38,760 nucleotides of DNA, from the IMG/VR virus record IMGVR_UViG_3300025120_000179, positions 1-38,760 of that record. One strand, written 5' to 3'. The notes beneath the pieces were generated by a model. It was not told the DNA's origin, did no database searches, and saw nothing but the letters and a program-made list of their open reading frames with translations. The DNA is from a virus. Numbering within the stretch: position 1 is the first letter of the stretch; each line of letters starts with the position of its first letter. The position numbers and the translations under genes were made by a program. Below, in pieces: positions 16,269 to 23,807 of the stretch.

Positions 16269-16417
16269 ACGCAACCGAACGGAACGAACGTGCCGCCAAG
16301 TACATCGCACTGAAGCAATACCAGCGCAGGATGGAACGGCGAGACTGGATCGGGGTGGGCCTTATGTTTGCCCTCTCGGTTTTTCTGGTAACTATAGGAC
16401 TACTCACCTCGGCTTGA
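16265..16417 (+). CDS. Small single-span membrane protein (50 aa)
   Basis: This 50-residue product starts MNATERNERAAKYIALKQYQ. A charged, amphipathic N-terminal half is followed by WIGVGLMFALSVFLVTIGLL (28-47), a clear transmembrane helix, then a short tail. The start overlaps the upstream stop (ATGA). The basic residues before the span predict an inside N-terminus. A strong terminator follows within ten bases. It could be a host-membrane effector or a holin-like protein, but the location away from the late block argues against lysis. Confidence 0.6.
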   Translation: MNATERNERAAKYIALKQYQRRMERRDWIGVGLMFALSVFLVTIGLLTSA

Positions 16418-16423
16418 CCGATA

Positions 16424-16460
16424 CCCCTGTTCACCTTCGGGTGGATGGGGGATTTTTTTT
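16424..16460 (+). terminator. Rho-independent terminator ending the GC-rich gene trio
   Basis: CACC-TTCG-GGTG (16432-16443) forms a stable C(UUCG)G hairpin. It is extended by outer CCCC (16424-16427) pairing with GGGG (16447-16450) and followed by eight T residues at 16453-16460. It lies immediately downstream of the small membrane protein gene and insulates it from the repeat region. Confidence 0.85.
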
Positions 16461-16466
16461 GGCTTT

Positions 16467-16498
16467 GAAACCAGTTCCTCTAGTAGCGTAGCGCATAG
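16467..16498 (+). repeat. Direct repeat copy 1 (GAAACCAGTTCC ... TAGTAGCGTAGCG)
   Basis: This 32-base element begins GAAACCAGTTCC and ends GTAGCGCATAG. It recurs 124 bp downstream with only a few differences. It directly follows the terminator T-run of the GC-rich trio. A shorter 13-base version occurs at 23783-23795. Confidence 0.85.
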
Positions 16499-16590
16499 CA
16501 GATCGTCTTAGCCAAGCGTATCCCCTCTGGCCCTCATATCACCAGTCATCTCTATCTCTCCTGAACAAGGAGTCTTCTCTTACCGTCACA

Positions 16591-16622
16591 GAAACCAGTT
16601 CCCTTAGTAGCGTAGCGTATAG
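16591..16622 (+). repeat. Direct repeat copy 2 (GAAACCAGTTCCC ... TAGTAGCGTAGCG)
   Basis: The second copy of the 32-base element is preceded, about 18 bases upstream, by a TCCT-N5-AGGAG hairpin and a TCTTCTCT stretch. The 23783 copy has the same context of hairpin, TTCTCT and then GAAACCAGTTCCC. Confidence 0.85.
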
Positions 16623-16672
16623 TCCTCGGCAGAGTCATGGCAGGGATTACTCCTGCACAAGGAGTGATTTGT

Positions 16673-16739
16673 AATGTTCCCTTGTAATGTTCCAAATGTT
16701 CCGCAATGTTCCCCTAATGTTCCCTTAGAACGGAACATT
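16673..16739. repeat. Iteron-like cluster of AATGTTCC sites
   Basis: Five direct AATGTTCC octamers start at 16673, 16686, 16695, 16705 and 16716, with start-to-start spacings of 9 to 13 bases. One inverted GGAACATT lies at 16732-16739. Further sites are at 16857 (direct), 16999 and 17059 (inverted), with GGAACA half-sites at 17007 and 17049. Spacing near one helical turn suggests cooperative protein binding. Confidence 0.85.
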
Positions 16740-17130
16740 GTCTAATACTGGCTATTGCTATCAGGCAGGGTCATTCCCTATCTAGAAGTATCGGATTAAG
16801 ACTGTCTAAAACTGTCTAAAAGTATTTAAAAGTATTATATATATATATATATACCTAATGTTCCCTTTTATTGAAATAGTATTTAGTCCCTCAGAGACTT
16901 CCTCAATACTCACCCCCGTCATATAAACCGGTTAACACGATAGTGTGTTCCTTTTTATATTCTCCTTTCTTAGGAGGCATACAAAAACGTCAAATTACGG
17001 AACATTGGAACAGTACTTGTATTTCAGTAACTTAGCCAACTACCCTACGGAACAGTGTGGAACATTATCAATAGACACTATTAACCACTATTAGACAGTA
17101 ACCCCTCCTACTAGGTAGTTTATGACAATA

Positions 17131-17140
17131 TGTGTATAAT
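17131..17140 (+). promoter_or_regulatory. Candidate early promoter -10 element
   Basis: A perfect TATAAT at 17135-17140 is preceded by TGTG. No TTGACA-like hexamer is at the right distance, so it would be an extended -10-like or activator-dependent promoter. It lies 70 bases before the first early gene and just after the last GGAACATT site, so a protein bound to those sites could control it. Confidence 0.4.
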
Positions 17141-17189
17141 ATACGTAGGGTTGAGATTTGACCTGACGCGACATTTACTTACCAACTAG

Positions 17190-17203
17190 TCCTTACCAAG
17201 GAG
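17190..17203 (+). promoter_or_regulatory. TCCT-N5-AGGAG hairpin over a ribosome binding site
   Basis: TCCT (17190-17193), five bases and AGGAG (17199-17203) place the Shine-Dalgarno in the 3' arm of a four-base hairpin, seven bases before ATG 17211. The same layout occurs at 17492-17505, 19232-19245 and 20351-20364, each before an early gene. Confidence 0.55.
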
Positions 17204-17210
17204 AGAAACA

Positions 17211-17501
17211 ATGGAAAGACAAACTGAAGATCCCAAGCTGTTTACCAAGCGTGAGCTAGACTTGTACACAGCACACGTCCTCAAGCACCTTGAAGCGCAC
17301 ATCCTGAGTCACGATACCGCTGACGAGACAGGCGATGAGGTTAAGGCTACTTACCTGCGAATGGTACGCGCATGGCAACGCAATGAAGAACTGCCTACCG
17401 TTCAATGGGCAGAGATGATTGCCGATACTTACGGCACACCAGAACCCATCGTGCTAGACCCAGAACTAGCTAGACCCACCCCCACTTACCATCCTAAATA
17501 A
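17211..17501 (+). CDS. First early gene, unknown 96-aa protein
   Basis: The acidic, helical 96-residue protein starts MERQTEDPKLFTKRELDLYT and ends in a Pro/Thr-rich tail. An AGGAG seven bases upstream gives a strong start. No family is recognised and no membrane or metal motif is present. It heads the operon that encodes the MoxR/VWA cassette, directly downstream of the iteron-like region and early promoter, so it should be among the first phage proteins made. A regulator or host-interacting role is only a guess. Confidence 0.7.
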   Translation: MERQTEDPKLFTKRELDLYTAHVLKHLEAHILSHDTADETGDEVKATYLRMVRAWQRNEELPTVQWAEMIADTYGTPEPIVLDPELARPTPTYHPK

Positions 17502-17511
17502 GGAGTAATCT

Positions 17512-18405
17512 ATGAACACAGCTATTGATATACACAGGCACGTAGCACCCTTGCACGAACGAGTCACGTTGGTTGAGTTGTCCCGATCCCGATGGGGCGC
17601 GACCACCTTAGACAAGGAGGCCACCAAGAAACTGTTGACTGCTAACAATGCGCGTAACGGTGCTGCTAGGGTAAACAAGTCCGTACTAGCAGGTTGCGTA
17701 CAACTCGATCTCGTCAACAAGTACTACCGCGACATCTACAACAAACACGCATACATGACCCAAGCGTTCAACGACAGTGGACTGCGTGTGCTGTGTAACC
17801 TCATGTACGAAGACTACGTGAAGACCATCAGTGGCATGATCACTGAGTTTAATGCTCTGGTTGAGGACTTTGTCATTGCCTATCAGTTTGAGAAGCTAGA
17901 AGCAAAGCACGTACAGGGTGACCTGTATGACCCAGCGGATTATCCAGACGAGGATATTGTCAGGGGCAAGTTTGACATACGCTACAAGCTGTACCCCATG
18001 CCAACCCGTGGGCAGTGGGCATTGGATATGTCGAGCGAGGTGACTGAAGAGATTATGACTCGATTCGATGCAGACATGGCGGACATGGAGACTCGTCTGC
18101 TAGGCGACACATGGGAACACGCACGTAAGGTTCTCACAAACATGTCTACACAACTGGGTAGCTATGACCTGAAAGACCGACCCAAGTTGTATGAGTCACT
18201 CGTCACTAATGTGACTGACGTTGCAGGACTTATGGAGAAGTGTAACCCCACCAACGATCCCAAGATGGAGATGGCGCGGATCGAAATCATGGAAGCTATG
18301 CGCGGTGTGAGCAAGGATGCCCTCAAAGAAGACAGAGGACTGCGTACTGAAACAAAGAAAGCTGTAGATACAATCCTATCCACACTACCAACCCTAGACT
18401 TCTAA
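17512..18405 (+). CDS. DUF3150-like partner of the MoxR/VWA cassette
   Basis: This 297-residue helical protein begins its main domain with VTLVELSRSRWGATTLDKEA. It includes FNALVEDFVIAYQFEKLEAK followed by YPDEDIVRGKFDIRYKLYPM. The 'F..Y..L...-YP..e..r.kF...y...P.P' arrangement resembles DUF3150, a family I know to be encoded with CobS/MoxR-type ATPases and VWA proteins in phages and mobile elements. The C-terminus is charged and helical. It precedes a tail-anchored protein and the ATPase, all same-strand with short gaps. The family match is by pattern only. Confidence 0.6.
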   Translation: MNTAIDIHRHVAPLHERVTLVELSRSRWGATTLDKEATKKLLTANNARNGAARVNKSVLAGCVQLDLVNKYYRDIYNKHAYMTQAFNDSGLRVLCNLMYEDYVKTISGMITEFNALVEDFVIAYQFEKLEAKHVQGDLYDPADYPDEDIVRGKFDIRYKLYPMPTRGQWALDMSSEVTEEIMTRFDADMADMETRLLGDTWEHARKVLTNMSTQLGSYDLKDRPKLYESLVTNVTDVAGLMEKCNPTNDPKMEMARIEIMEAMRGVSKDALKEDRGLRTETKKAVDTILSTLPTLDF

Positions 18406-18415
18406 GGAGAACGAC

Positions 18416-19228
18416 ATGGCTAAGAGAAACTATTTTACTAAAAAAGGCACAAAGCAAGGGGCGCTCGTTGACTGCATCAAGCACTTGAATGAGCATACAA
18501 GAGAGGGCTTCAGCACTATCTGGGATTTGCGCGATCAACTCCCTTACTTTCACGACAATATAGTCCCGAAAGCTGTCCACATTCCTGACCTGTACACCAT
18601 ACTGTACAAGATTGGTGTGTCCACAGGTGTATGCGAGGTGCGGTTCCGGATAAGGGTTTCGACCACGTCCCTGTCGGGTGATTCAGCCGTGATGCTAATG
18701 ACACCGGCAGAGTATAGCGCCTATCGGAAGAACCTTCCAAGGGGTATCGATAAAGCTATGGACTATCGCGCGGCGGTGTTTATATTGGCAAGTGCGGAAC
18801 ACTATCAGAAGCGTATGGACGCTAAGAAAGCATCCGTGGCAAAGAGAAAGAAGAAGCAGGAAGATAAAACCCCCATACCCATGCATGAGAAGTCGTTCTA
18901 TGACCGAGTGGCAAAGCGGTACGATACGCCCGTTGTGGAGGATGGCACGATCAACATGCCGCAACTACCCACAAGCCAAGAAGTATACAACGCCAAGACA
19001 GATGCCGAGGTCGACCAGCAACTAAAAGACTTCTTCACGGACGAGTCCCCTACAACAGAGGACAAGCCGATTATCCCGGTAGAAGAATCCAATTCAGAAC
19101 CTGCCGGGGTGGAACCCCTAAAGGCACTACATATAGACCTGTCCTATACACGACTAGCTATAGGTATTGCCGGCGGTGTCTTCGTCGGTATGATCGTCAG
19201 TAACCTAATCACTCTACTTTTTATATAA
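18416..19228 (+). CDS. Tail-anchored membrane protein of the MoxR/VWA cassette
   Basis: A 270-residue product with a soluble N-terminal domain of about 130 residues (MAKRNYFTKKGTKQGALVDC; YRKNLPRGIDKAMDYRAAVF). A Lys-rich linker (VAKRKKKQEDK) and an acidic disordered region follow. The protein ends in one hydrophobic span (LAIGIAGGVFVGMIVSNLITLLFI, about residues 247-270), so it is anchored by the C-terminus with the bulk in the cytoplasm. The start has AAGGAG upstream. No enzyme motif is visible. It may place the ATPase/VWA complex at the membrane, but that is inference. Confidence 0.65.
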   Translation: MAKRNYFTKKGTKQGALVDCIKHLNEHTREGFSTIWDLRDQLPYFHDNIVPKAVHIPDLYTILYKIGVSTGVCEVRFRIRVSTTSLSGDSAVMLMTPAEYSAYRKNLPRGIDKAMDYRAAVFILASAEHYQKRMDAKKASVAKRKKKQEDKTPIPMHEKSFYDRVAKRYDTPVVEDGTINMPQLPTSQEVYNAKTDAEVDQQLKDFFTDESPTTEDKPIIPVEESNSEPAGVEPLKALHIDLSYTRLAIGIAGGVFVGMIVSNLITLLFI

Positions 19229-19252
19229 CCATCCTAATCAAGGAGCAATATC

Positions 19253-20356
19253 ATGGGACAAGTAAATCCAGAAAGAATGTTCGACGTGGACTTTCAAGAA
19301 GCCACAGATTGTATATGTGCGTATGGCCCTGACATTACAATACTGTTGGAGGGACACATGGGTATCGGTAAGTCTGCTCAGTTGGAAGAAGTAGGCAAAC
19401 GATTCCCCACCTACAAGAAGTATTACTTTGACTGCACCACCAAGATGGATGCCGGTGACGTGATGATCCCCAAGCTAAAGGACATTGATGGTAACGACTT
19501 TGTACGGTTTGCCACCAATGAAGAATTGGGTATCCACCTACAGAAAACCCCTAGCATACTGATGATTGACGAGTACGGCAAAGGTAACAAGAGTCTTACA
19601 AACTCCATGAACCGCCTGTGCTATGAGCGCAAGCTAGGCGCTTACACTATGCACAAAGACTCCATCGTGTTCTTGACCACCAACCTAGGTGCAGAGAACG
19701 TCGGAGATACGTTAGCGCCTCAACAACTCAATCGTATGACGGTCATGCGTGTTCGCAAACCATCCCACACTGATTGGATTGATTGGGGTCTGAAAAAAGG
19801 TCTCAACCACGTAGTGCTAGGCTGTGTGCGTGAGAACCCACACTGGCTCCAACCATTCGATGAGGTGGACAACCCCTCCGACAATCCCTACATCTACCAT
19901 CCGAGAGAGCAACGCCGACACTTTGTCACTGGGCGTAGTCTAGAGAAGGCTTCCATCATCTTTGGTCGCAAGGACGTGATCACGACAAGGGCATTGACTT
20001 GTATGTTGAACGGGACTATCGGTGTCGCCGCTACTAATACATTGATGACCTTCTCTCGACTGACCGAGCAACTACCAACTATGGACTCCATCAAGAACGA
20101 TCCGATGAATGCCAAGGTGCCAGATGATGCGGCGGGTGTCTGTCTTGTGATCTACAGAACGCTACAGACTATTGAGCGTGACTGGGTAGATGCGTGGATG
20201 ACTTATGTGCAGAGACTAGGCAAGGAAGCGCAGGGTATGTTCGGCAAGACTGTGTGCCACAAAGACTATGGTCGCCGCAAGCAAGTGGTGAACACCAAAT
20301 CTTTTATGGCGTGGGCGCGGGCCAACAACTACATGTATGAAGAAGATCAGTCCTAA
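19253..20356 (+). CDS. MoxR/CobS-type AAA+ ATPase
   Basis: The 367-residue ATPase has Walker A GHMGIGKS (34-41), Walker B LMIDEY (103-108) and a sensor-1 region IVFLTTNLG (138-146). This is the short, single-AAA+ MoxR/CobS layout. Such proteins remodel or load partners that carry VWA domains and metal ions. The next gene, 16 bp away, encodes a zincin/VWA protein, the classic partner. The ribosome site lies in a TCCT-N5-AGGAG hairpin. The complex's target cannot be read from sequence. Confidence 0.85.
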   Translation: MGQVNPERMFDVDFQEATDCICAYGPDITILLEGHMGIGKSAQLEEVGKRFPTYKKYYFDCTTKMDAGDVMIPKLKDIDGNDFVRFATNEELGIHLQKTPSILMIDEYGKGNKSLTNSMNRLCYERKLGAYTMHKDSIVFLTTNLGAENVGDTLAPQQLNRMTVMRVRKPSHTDWIDWGLKKGLNHVVLGCVRENPHWLQPFDEVDNPSDNPYIYHPREQRRHFVTGRSLEKASIIFGRKDVITTRALTCMLNGTIGVAATNTLMTFSRLTEQLPTMDSIKNDPMNAKVPDDAAGVCLVIYRTLQTIERDWVDAWMTYVQRLGKEAQGMFGKTVCHKDYGRRKQVVNTKSFMAWARANNYMYEEDQS

Positions 20357-20371
20357 CCAAGGAGAGACATT

Positions 20372-21577
20372 ATGTTTGCACGAGAACTTACAGTTGAGCA
20401 ACGGCTCGACAAGAATATCGTAGCTATTATGGGTAAGGACAGGTACGTGTCTATGACTCAGATACTTATGATCGGCAAGAAAGAAGTGAAGGACGGGGTA
20501 TCCACTGCCTATACCGATGGCAAGAACGAGGTGTATGGCAGAGAGTTCCATGAGCAGTTGACCGACCCTGAGTTTCGGTTTGTCATCCTGCATGAGAATT
20601 ACCACAAGGCGTTTCGCCAGATCACAGTGTGGCATCACCTCTGGTTGATTGATGCCAAGCTAACCAACATGGCCGCAGACTACGTTATCAACATCATCAT
20701 TGTCGACGAGAACAAGGATGACAAGTTTGCAGTCATGCCCAAGGGTGGTCTATATGACGAGCGGTTCCGTGGTATGGATGTACAGCAGGTGTTCGACATC
20801 CTGTACAAAGAGCAGGAGAGCTGCGGTGAAGGAGGTAGTGGTGGGGACGAGCCTCCTAGAGAAGGAGAGGAGGGGGACTTCCGTGACGATCACGACTGGA
20901 CAGCGGGACGTACTGTGGAGGAGGAAGAAGACCTCAAGGTACAGATTCACGAAGCCCTACAGAGCGGTGTGTTACTTGCTAGCAAGACAGGCAGTGGTGG
21001 CAATCGCACAGTGGAGGAACTAGCCAAGCCACGGGTTGACTGGCGGCAAGTGATGAAGGACTTCGCTGTTGACACAATGGCAGGGTCAGACTACACCACA
21101 TATCGCAGACCCAATCGTCGGCACTATGGTGAGGGTTACTACCTACCAAGCGGCATGACTGACGTGGTAGGTGAGATGGTGTCTGCACCAGATATGTCTG
21201 GCTCTATTGGTACTAGAGAGCAAGGTGTGTTTCTTGGTGAGACTGAATCTCTGTGTAAGTTGGTCAAGCCCTCGAAGCTGCACGTTATGTACTGGGATAC
21301 CCAAGTGTGTCAGCACGAACAATACGATCCCGACCAGATGGACACGTTCACCAGTGAGACTACCCCCAAGGGCGGTGGTGGTACGGATGCACGATGCATA
21401 CCAGAATTTATCACGGCAAAAAACCTCAACCCCCAGTGTGTGATTGTCCTCACAGATGGGCATGTGTGGAGTTGGGGTAATTGGACTTGCCCAGTTCTTT
21501 GGGTGGTAGTTGACAACGAGAGTGCCGAGCCACCTATTGGTAAGGTAGTTCATGTTCGATCAGGAGATATGCGATGA
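20372..21577 (+). CDS. Zincin-like and VWA-domain protein (DUF2201/CobT-like)
   Basis: The 401-residue protein has an N-terminal HENYH (74-78) in a metallopeptidase-like helix. An acidic Gly/Glu-rich linker (about 149-190) follows, then a VWA-type domain. The metal-ion-dependent adhesion site is intact: DMSGS (274-278), GGGGTD (334-339) and LTDG (360-363). This two-domain form (DUF2201-like) is a known partner of MoxR ATPases. It follows the ATPase gene, with the ribosome site in the same hairpin type. It may bind or process a protein substrate; the substrate is unknown. Confidence 0.8.
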   Translation: MFARELTVEQRLDKNIVAIMGKDRYVSMTQILMIGKKEVKDGVSTAYTDGKNEVYGREFHEQLTDPEFRFVILHENYHKAFRQITVWHHLWLIDAKLTNMAADYVINIIIVDENKDDKFAVMPKGGLYDERFRGMDVQQVFDILYKEQESCGEGGSGGDEPPREGEEGDFRDDHDWTAGRTVEEEEDLKVQIHEALQSGVLLASKTGSGGNRTVEELAKPRVDWRQVMKDFAVDTMAGSDYTTYRRPNRRHYGEGYYLPSGMTDVVGEMVSAPDMSGSIGTREQGVFLGETESLCKLVKPSKLHVMYWDTQVCQHEQYDPDQMDTFTSETTPKGGGGTDARCIPEFITAKNLNPQCVIVLTDGHVWSWGNWTCPVLWVVVDNESAEPPIGKVVHVRSGDMR

Positions 21578-22482
21578 CTGTATATAGAGTGGCTTTACGT
21601 AGTTTTGAAGAAGTGGAGAGACACTACTGTTCTGTGAAACCTATCCGTGGGACTAGTATACGTCCCATTGGCAAACGAGCCAGAAACCATGAGTATATTA
21701 AGAGAGTATCAGATGATCACTACAACATCATGGGGTGTTTTGACTCTACCCCCGTCGTGACATGGCTACGTTCAGATGGTGATACCTATGTACACATCTA
21801 CAACCACGGGTGTACATCGTCCTATCGGTATCTAGAGCGAGTCATACCGGCAGGGCTTCATTTCGCCGTGGTTCAGTCTGGTAAGCACCGCATAAGTTGG
21901 GTAGAGAGACCCCCGATGAACATGGGGCATAGTGGTGAAGCGTACATTCCCGATATGCACAATTCGGCCTACAAGGGTATTCCTGTGCCACACCTACATT
22001 TCATACGTGATGGGGATCACTGGCGGCAGGTGGGTACTAAGTTTCACCCCCCGCGTAGACGTGTCAGAAAGGAGGCCAAGCAACCCTATCGTAAGGCAAT
22101 AGCTAAGTTCTACGATGACCTGTTGGTTATGATCCCTATGCTACGCGACAGTTTTACGAAACAGGGTGTTGGCTATGCAAACTCAGCCCTTCAAGGAGGT
22201 GGCGGAAGAAATGGTTGGGAAGGATACCTAGCGCACAGCCTTCCTATGGCAAATCTCTATCGAGAGATCCTCCTCGATGAGGAGCATGAGCATAGAGCCG
22301 ACCTTATGATCGCAATCATAGGTAGCTTGGAACAGGTAAGCCTACACCAGTGTGATGGCTATGGTAAGAACGTACCCATATGGAAACGAACCAACCTTAG
22401 AAATTCTTACAATAATTGGATCAATGAGCGACTGTTCTTTACTGAGACAGTCTTTGAACAAGAGGAGATACCTAATGAGTGA
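21574..22482 (+). CDS. Unknown early protein linked to MoxR/VWA genes
   Basis: The product is 302 residues; its ATG overlaps the VWA gene stop (ATGA), and GGAG lies seven bases upstream. The N-terminal half is rich in aromatic residues and His (DTYVHIYNHGCTSSYRYLER; VPHLHFIRDGDHWRQVGTKF). The C-terminal half is helical with a Gly-rich loop (ALQGGGGRNGWEGYL). I recognise no family. Tight coupling to the cassette suggests a shared function, perhaps as substrate or adaptor. Confidence 0.65.
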   Translation: MTVYRVALRSFEEVERHYCSVKPIRGTSIRPIGKRARNHEYIKRVSDDHYNIMGCFDSTPVVTWLRSDGDTYVHIYNHGCTSSYRYLERVIPAGLHFAVVQSGKHRISWVERPPMNMGHSGEAYIPDMHNSAYKGIPVPHLHFIRDGDHWRQVGTKFHPPRRRVRKEAKQPYRKAIAKFYDDLLVMIPMLRDSFTKQGVGYANSALQGGGGRNGWEGYLAHSLPMANLYREILLDEEHEHRADLMIAIIGSLEQVSLHQCDGYGKNVPIWKRTNLRNSYNNWINERLFFTETVFEQEEIPNE

Positions 22483-23530
22483 TCTATTCGCACGTAACCA
22501 CCTAGTGAGTGAGCTAGGTTTTCTTTCCTACAAAGAGGGCGATGACGTGTACGCACGTAATGAGCCTTTCGAGGTTCTCCCTCATTCTAATCTACTGGAT
22601 GATTTTATTGCTATGGTATTCAGATCTATACGAGGATGCACCCTGCATCAGGAAGACCTTGCGGTAACCTTTCACACCGACGGTAAGGACGCTATTAGGG
22701 GGAAGTGGTGGGTTAGTTTACCTGATGACCCGTTTCCTATGGGTAAGATCGAGCTAAGAATGAAGGAGATCCCTCGTCGTAAAGACTACAAACGACACTT
22801 ACATTTCTTTATAGCGTCACCACAGATTAGTGCTGAACGATCTAATGGCAGTGTGTCTGGTTGGCTTTCTCGATGCACTAAGCAGACTACCGACTGGAAG
22901 GTAGCAGAGCGCCATATCCGTAAGTACATACGCAAGCGTTCGGTGCTTCAATGTGCTAATCACATGGCAGACATAACCTCAACTGATGCAGAGAGGGACA
23001 CGGATGCTATGGCAAGAAAGTTTACTGATCACTTAGATAGTATTATGGAGTACAAAAATAACTACTCAGTTAGTTCCCCAGACAGGATAGAGTCACCCCT
23101 GTTAGACGAGTTATCCATCCTGCACAAGGAGGGCTATCAGTTCAAGAATGAAGCCTTTCAAACTGCTGTTGACAACTACATGGCGTACCGAGAAGAGGTA
23201 GCAAGTACGCCCACAAATACAGACAACGTGGCGTATGTGAAGGTGGTCAAACCGACACCTCCCTACCAACATACACGCATTGATGTAGTCCCTATGAGTA
23301 ATACTCAGTCTTATTCTAATAAATGGAAGCCTATAGCTAGTCCTGATAATAGGGACGAGTTTATAGTGTATCGATATGACAACCGCAACGGCTGGGATAA
23401 CGCCGGTGTACCCGAACACATACAGGACAAGACTGCCGCCCTTGACTGCTGTGATGTCGGTGAGTGGGTGACTGGGTTGGGTGTCAAGCTAGGAGAGGGG
23501 ACATATTGTGTCATATGGGACGTGGTATAG
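22475..23530 (+). CDS. Unknown 351-aa early protein
   Basis: I start this at ATG 22475, not at an upstream in-frame ATG (22352). GAGGAG lies eight bases before 22475, and the upstream codons overlap the previous gene. The product begins MSDLFARNHLVSELGFLSYK and continues with beta-prone sequence and two charged helical stretches (ERHIRKYIRKRSVLQCANHM; TDHLDSIMEYKN). No motif, membrane span or metal site is recognisable. It overlaps the previous gene by eight bases and the next by 23 bases. Confidence 0.65.
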   Translation: MSDLFARNHLVSELGFLSYKEGDDVYARNEPFEVLPHSNLLDDFIAMVFRSIRGCTLHQEDLAVTFHTDGKDAIRGKWWVSLPDDPFPMGKIELRMKEIPRRKDYKRHLHFFIASPQISAERSNGSVSGWLSRCTKQTTDWKVAERHIRKYIRKRSVLQCANHMADITSTDAERDTDAMARKFTDHLDSIMEYKNNYSVSSPDRIESPLLDELSILHKEGYQFKNEAFQTAVDNYMAYREEVASTPTNTDNVAYVKVVKPTPPYQHTRIDVVPMSNTQSYSNKWKPIASPDNRDEFIVYRYDNRNGWDNAGVPEHIQDKTAALDCCDVGEWVTGLGVKLGEGTYCVIWDVV

Positions 23531-23738
23531 CGTAGTAACAGACAGAAAAACGTTCATTGTACAACCCATTGGTAGGGAATATGTTGACAACACACTATCT
23601 GGTAATTATGATACTTTTGAGTCACTACCTGACAGTATTCAATCGAAACTGTCAGTTCTCAGGATACTAGAGGATGAGGACGAGATTGATGGTATAGGTA
23701 AACGCCATAACTCTGAATCGTATTGGGTCTACATTTAG
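23508..23738 (+). CDS. Small unknown protein with GTG start
   Basis: This 76-residue protein starts at GTG with GGAGAGGGG upstream and overlaps the preceding gene by 23 bases. It contains SVVTDRKTFIVQPIGREYV and a C-terminal DGIGKRHNSESYWVYI. Composition is acidic. The strand-rich N-terminus and helical middle suggest a compact soluble domain. It ends the run of unknown genes after the MoxR/VWA pair and is followed by a hairpin. Confidence 0.55.
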   Translation: MSYGTWYSVVTDRKTFIVQPIGREYVDNTLSGNYDTFESLPDSIQSKLSVLRILEDEDEIDGIGKRHNSESYWVYI

Positions 23739-23756
23739 TCTAAATCGGAGGGAATT

Positions 23757-23795
23757 ACTCCTTACTCAGGAGGGTTCTCTCCGAAACCAGTTCCC
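23757..23795 (+). repeat. Hairpin plus GAAACCAGTTCCC element, distal copy
   Basis: ACTCCT-N5-AGGAG (23757-23772) is followed by GTTCTCTCC and GAAACCAGTTCCC (23783-23795). The same order of hairpin, TTCTCT and GAAACCAGTTCCC occurs at 16558-16603, more than 7 kb away. It lies in the 69-bp gap before a small gene. It could be an RNA processing or protein-binding site, but that is inference. Confidence 0.7.
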
Positions 23796-23807
23796 ACAAG
23801 GAGTCAA

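Larger units (their letters stand above)
16461..17210. other. Non-coding repeat-rich control region, candidate replication origin
   Basis: No gene of support lies in this roughly 750-bp stretch. It holds two copies of a GAAACCAGTTCC plus TAGTAGCGTAGCG element, nine AATGTTCC/GGAACATT octamers, tandem ACTGTCTAAA (16801 and 16811), and a (TA)n tract at about 16834-16853. It also has a TAAACCGGTTAA palindrome near 16925, four TCCT-N5-AGGAG mini-hairpins and an early promoter -10. Iterons beside an AT-rich tract are the usual layout of origins and of repressor arrays. The origin call is inference. Confidence 0.6.
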
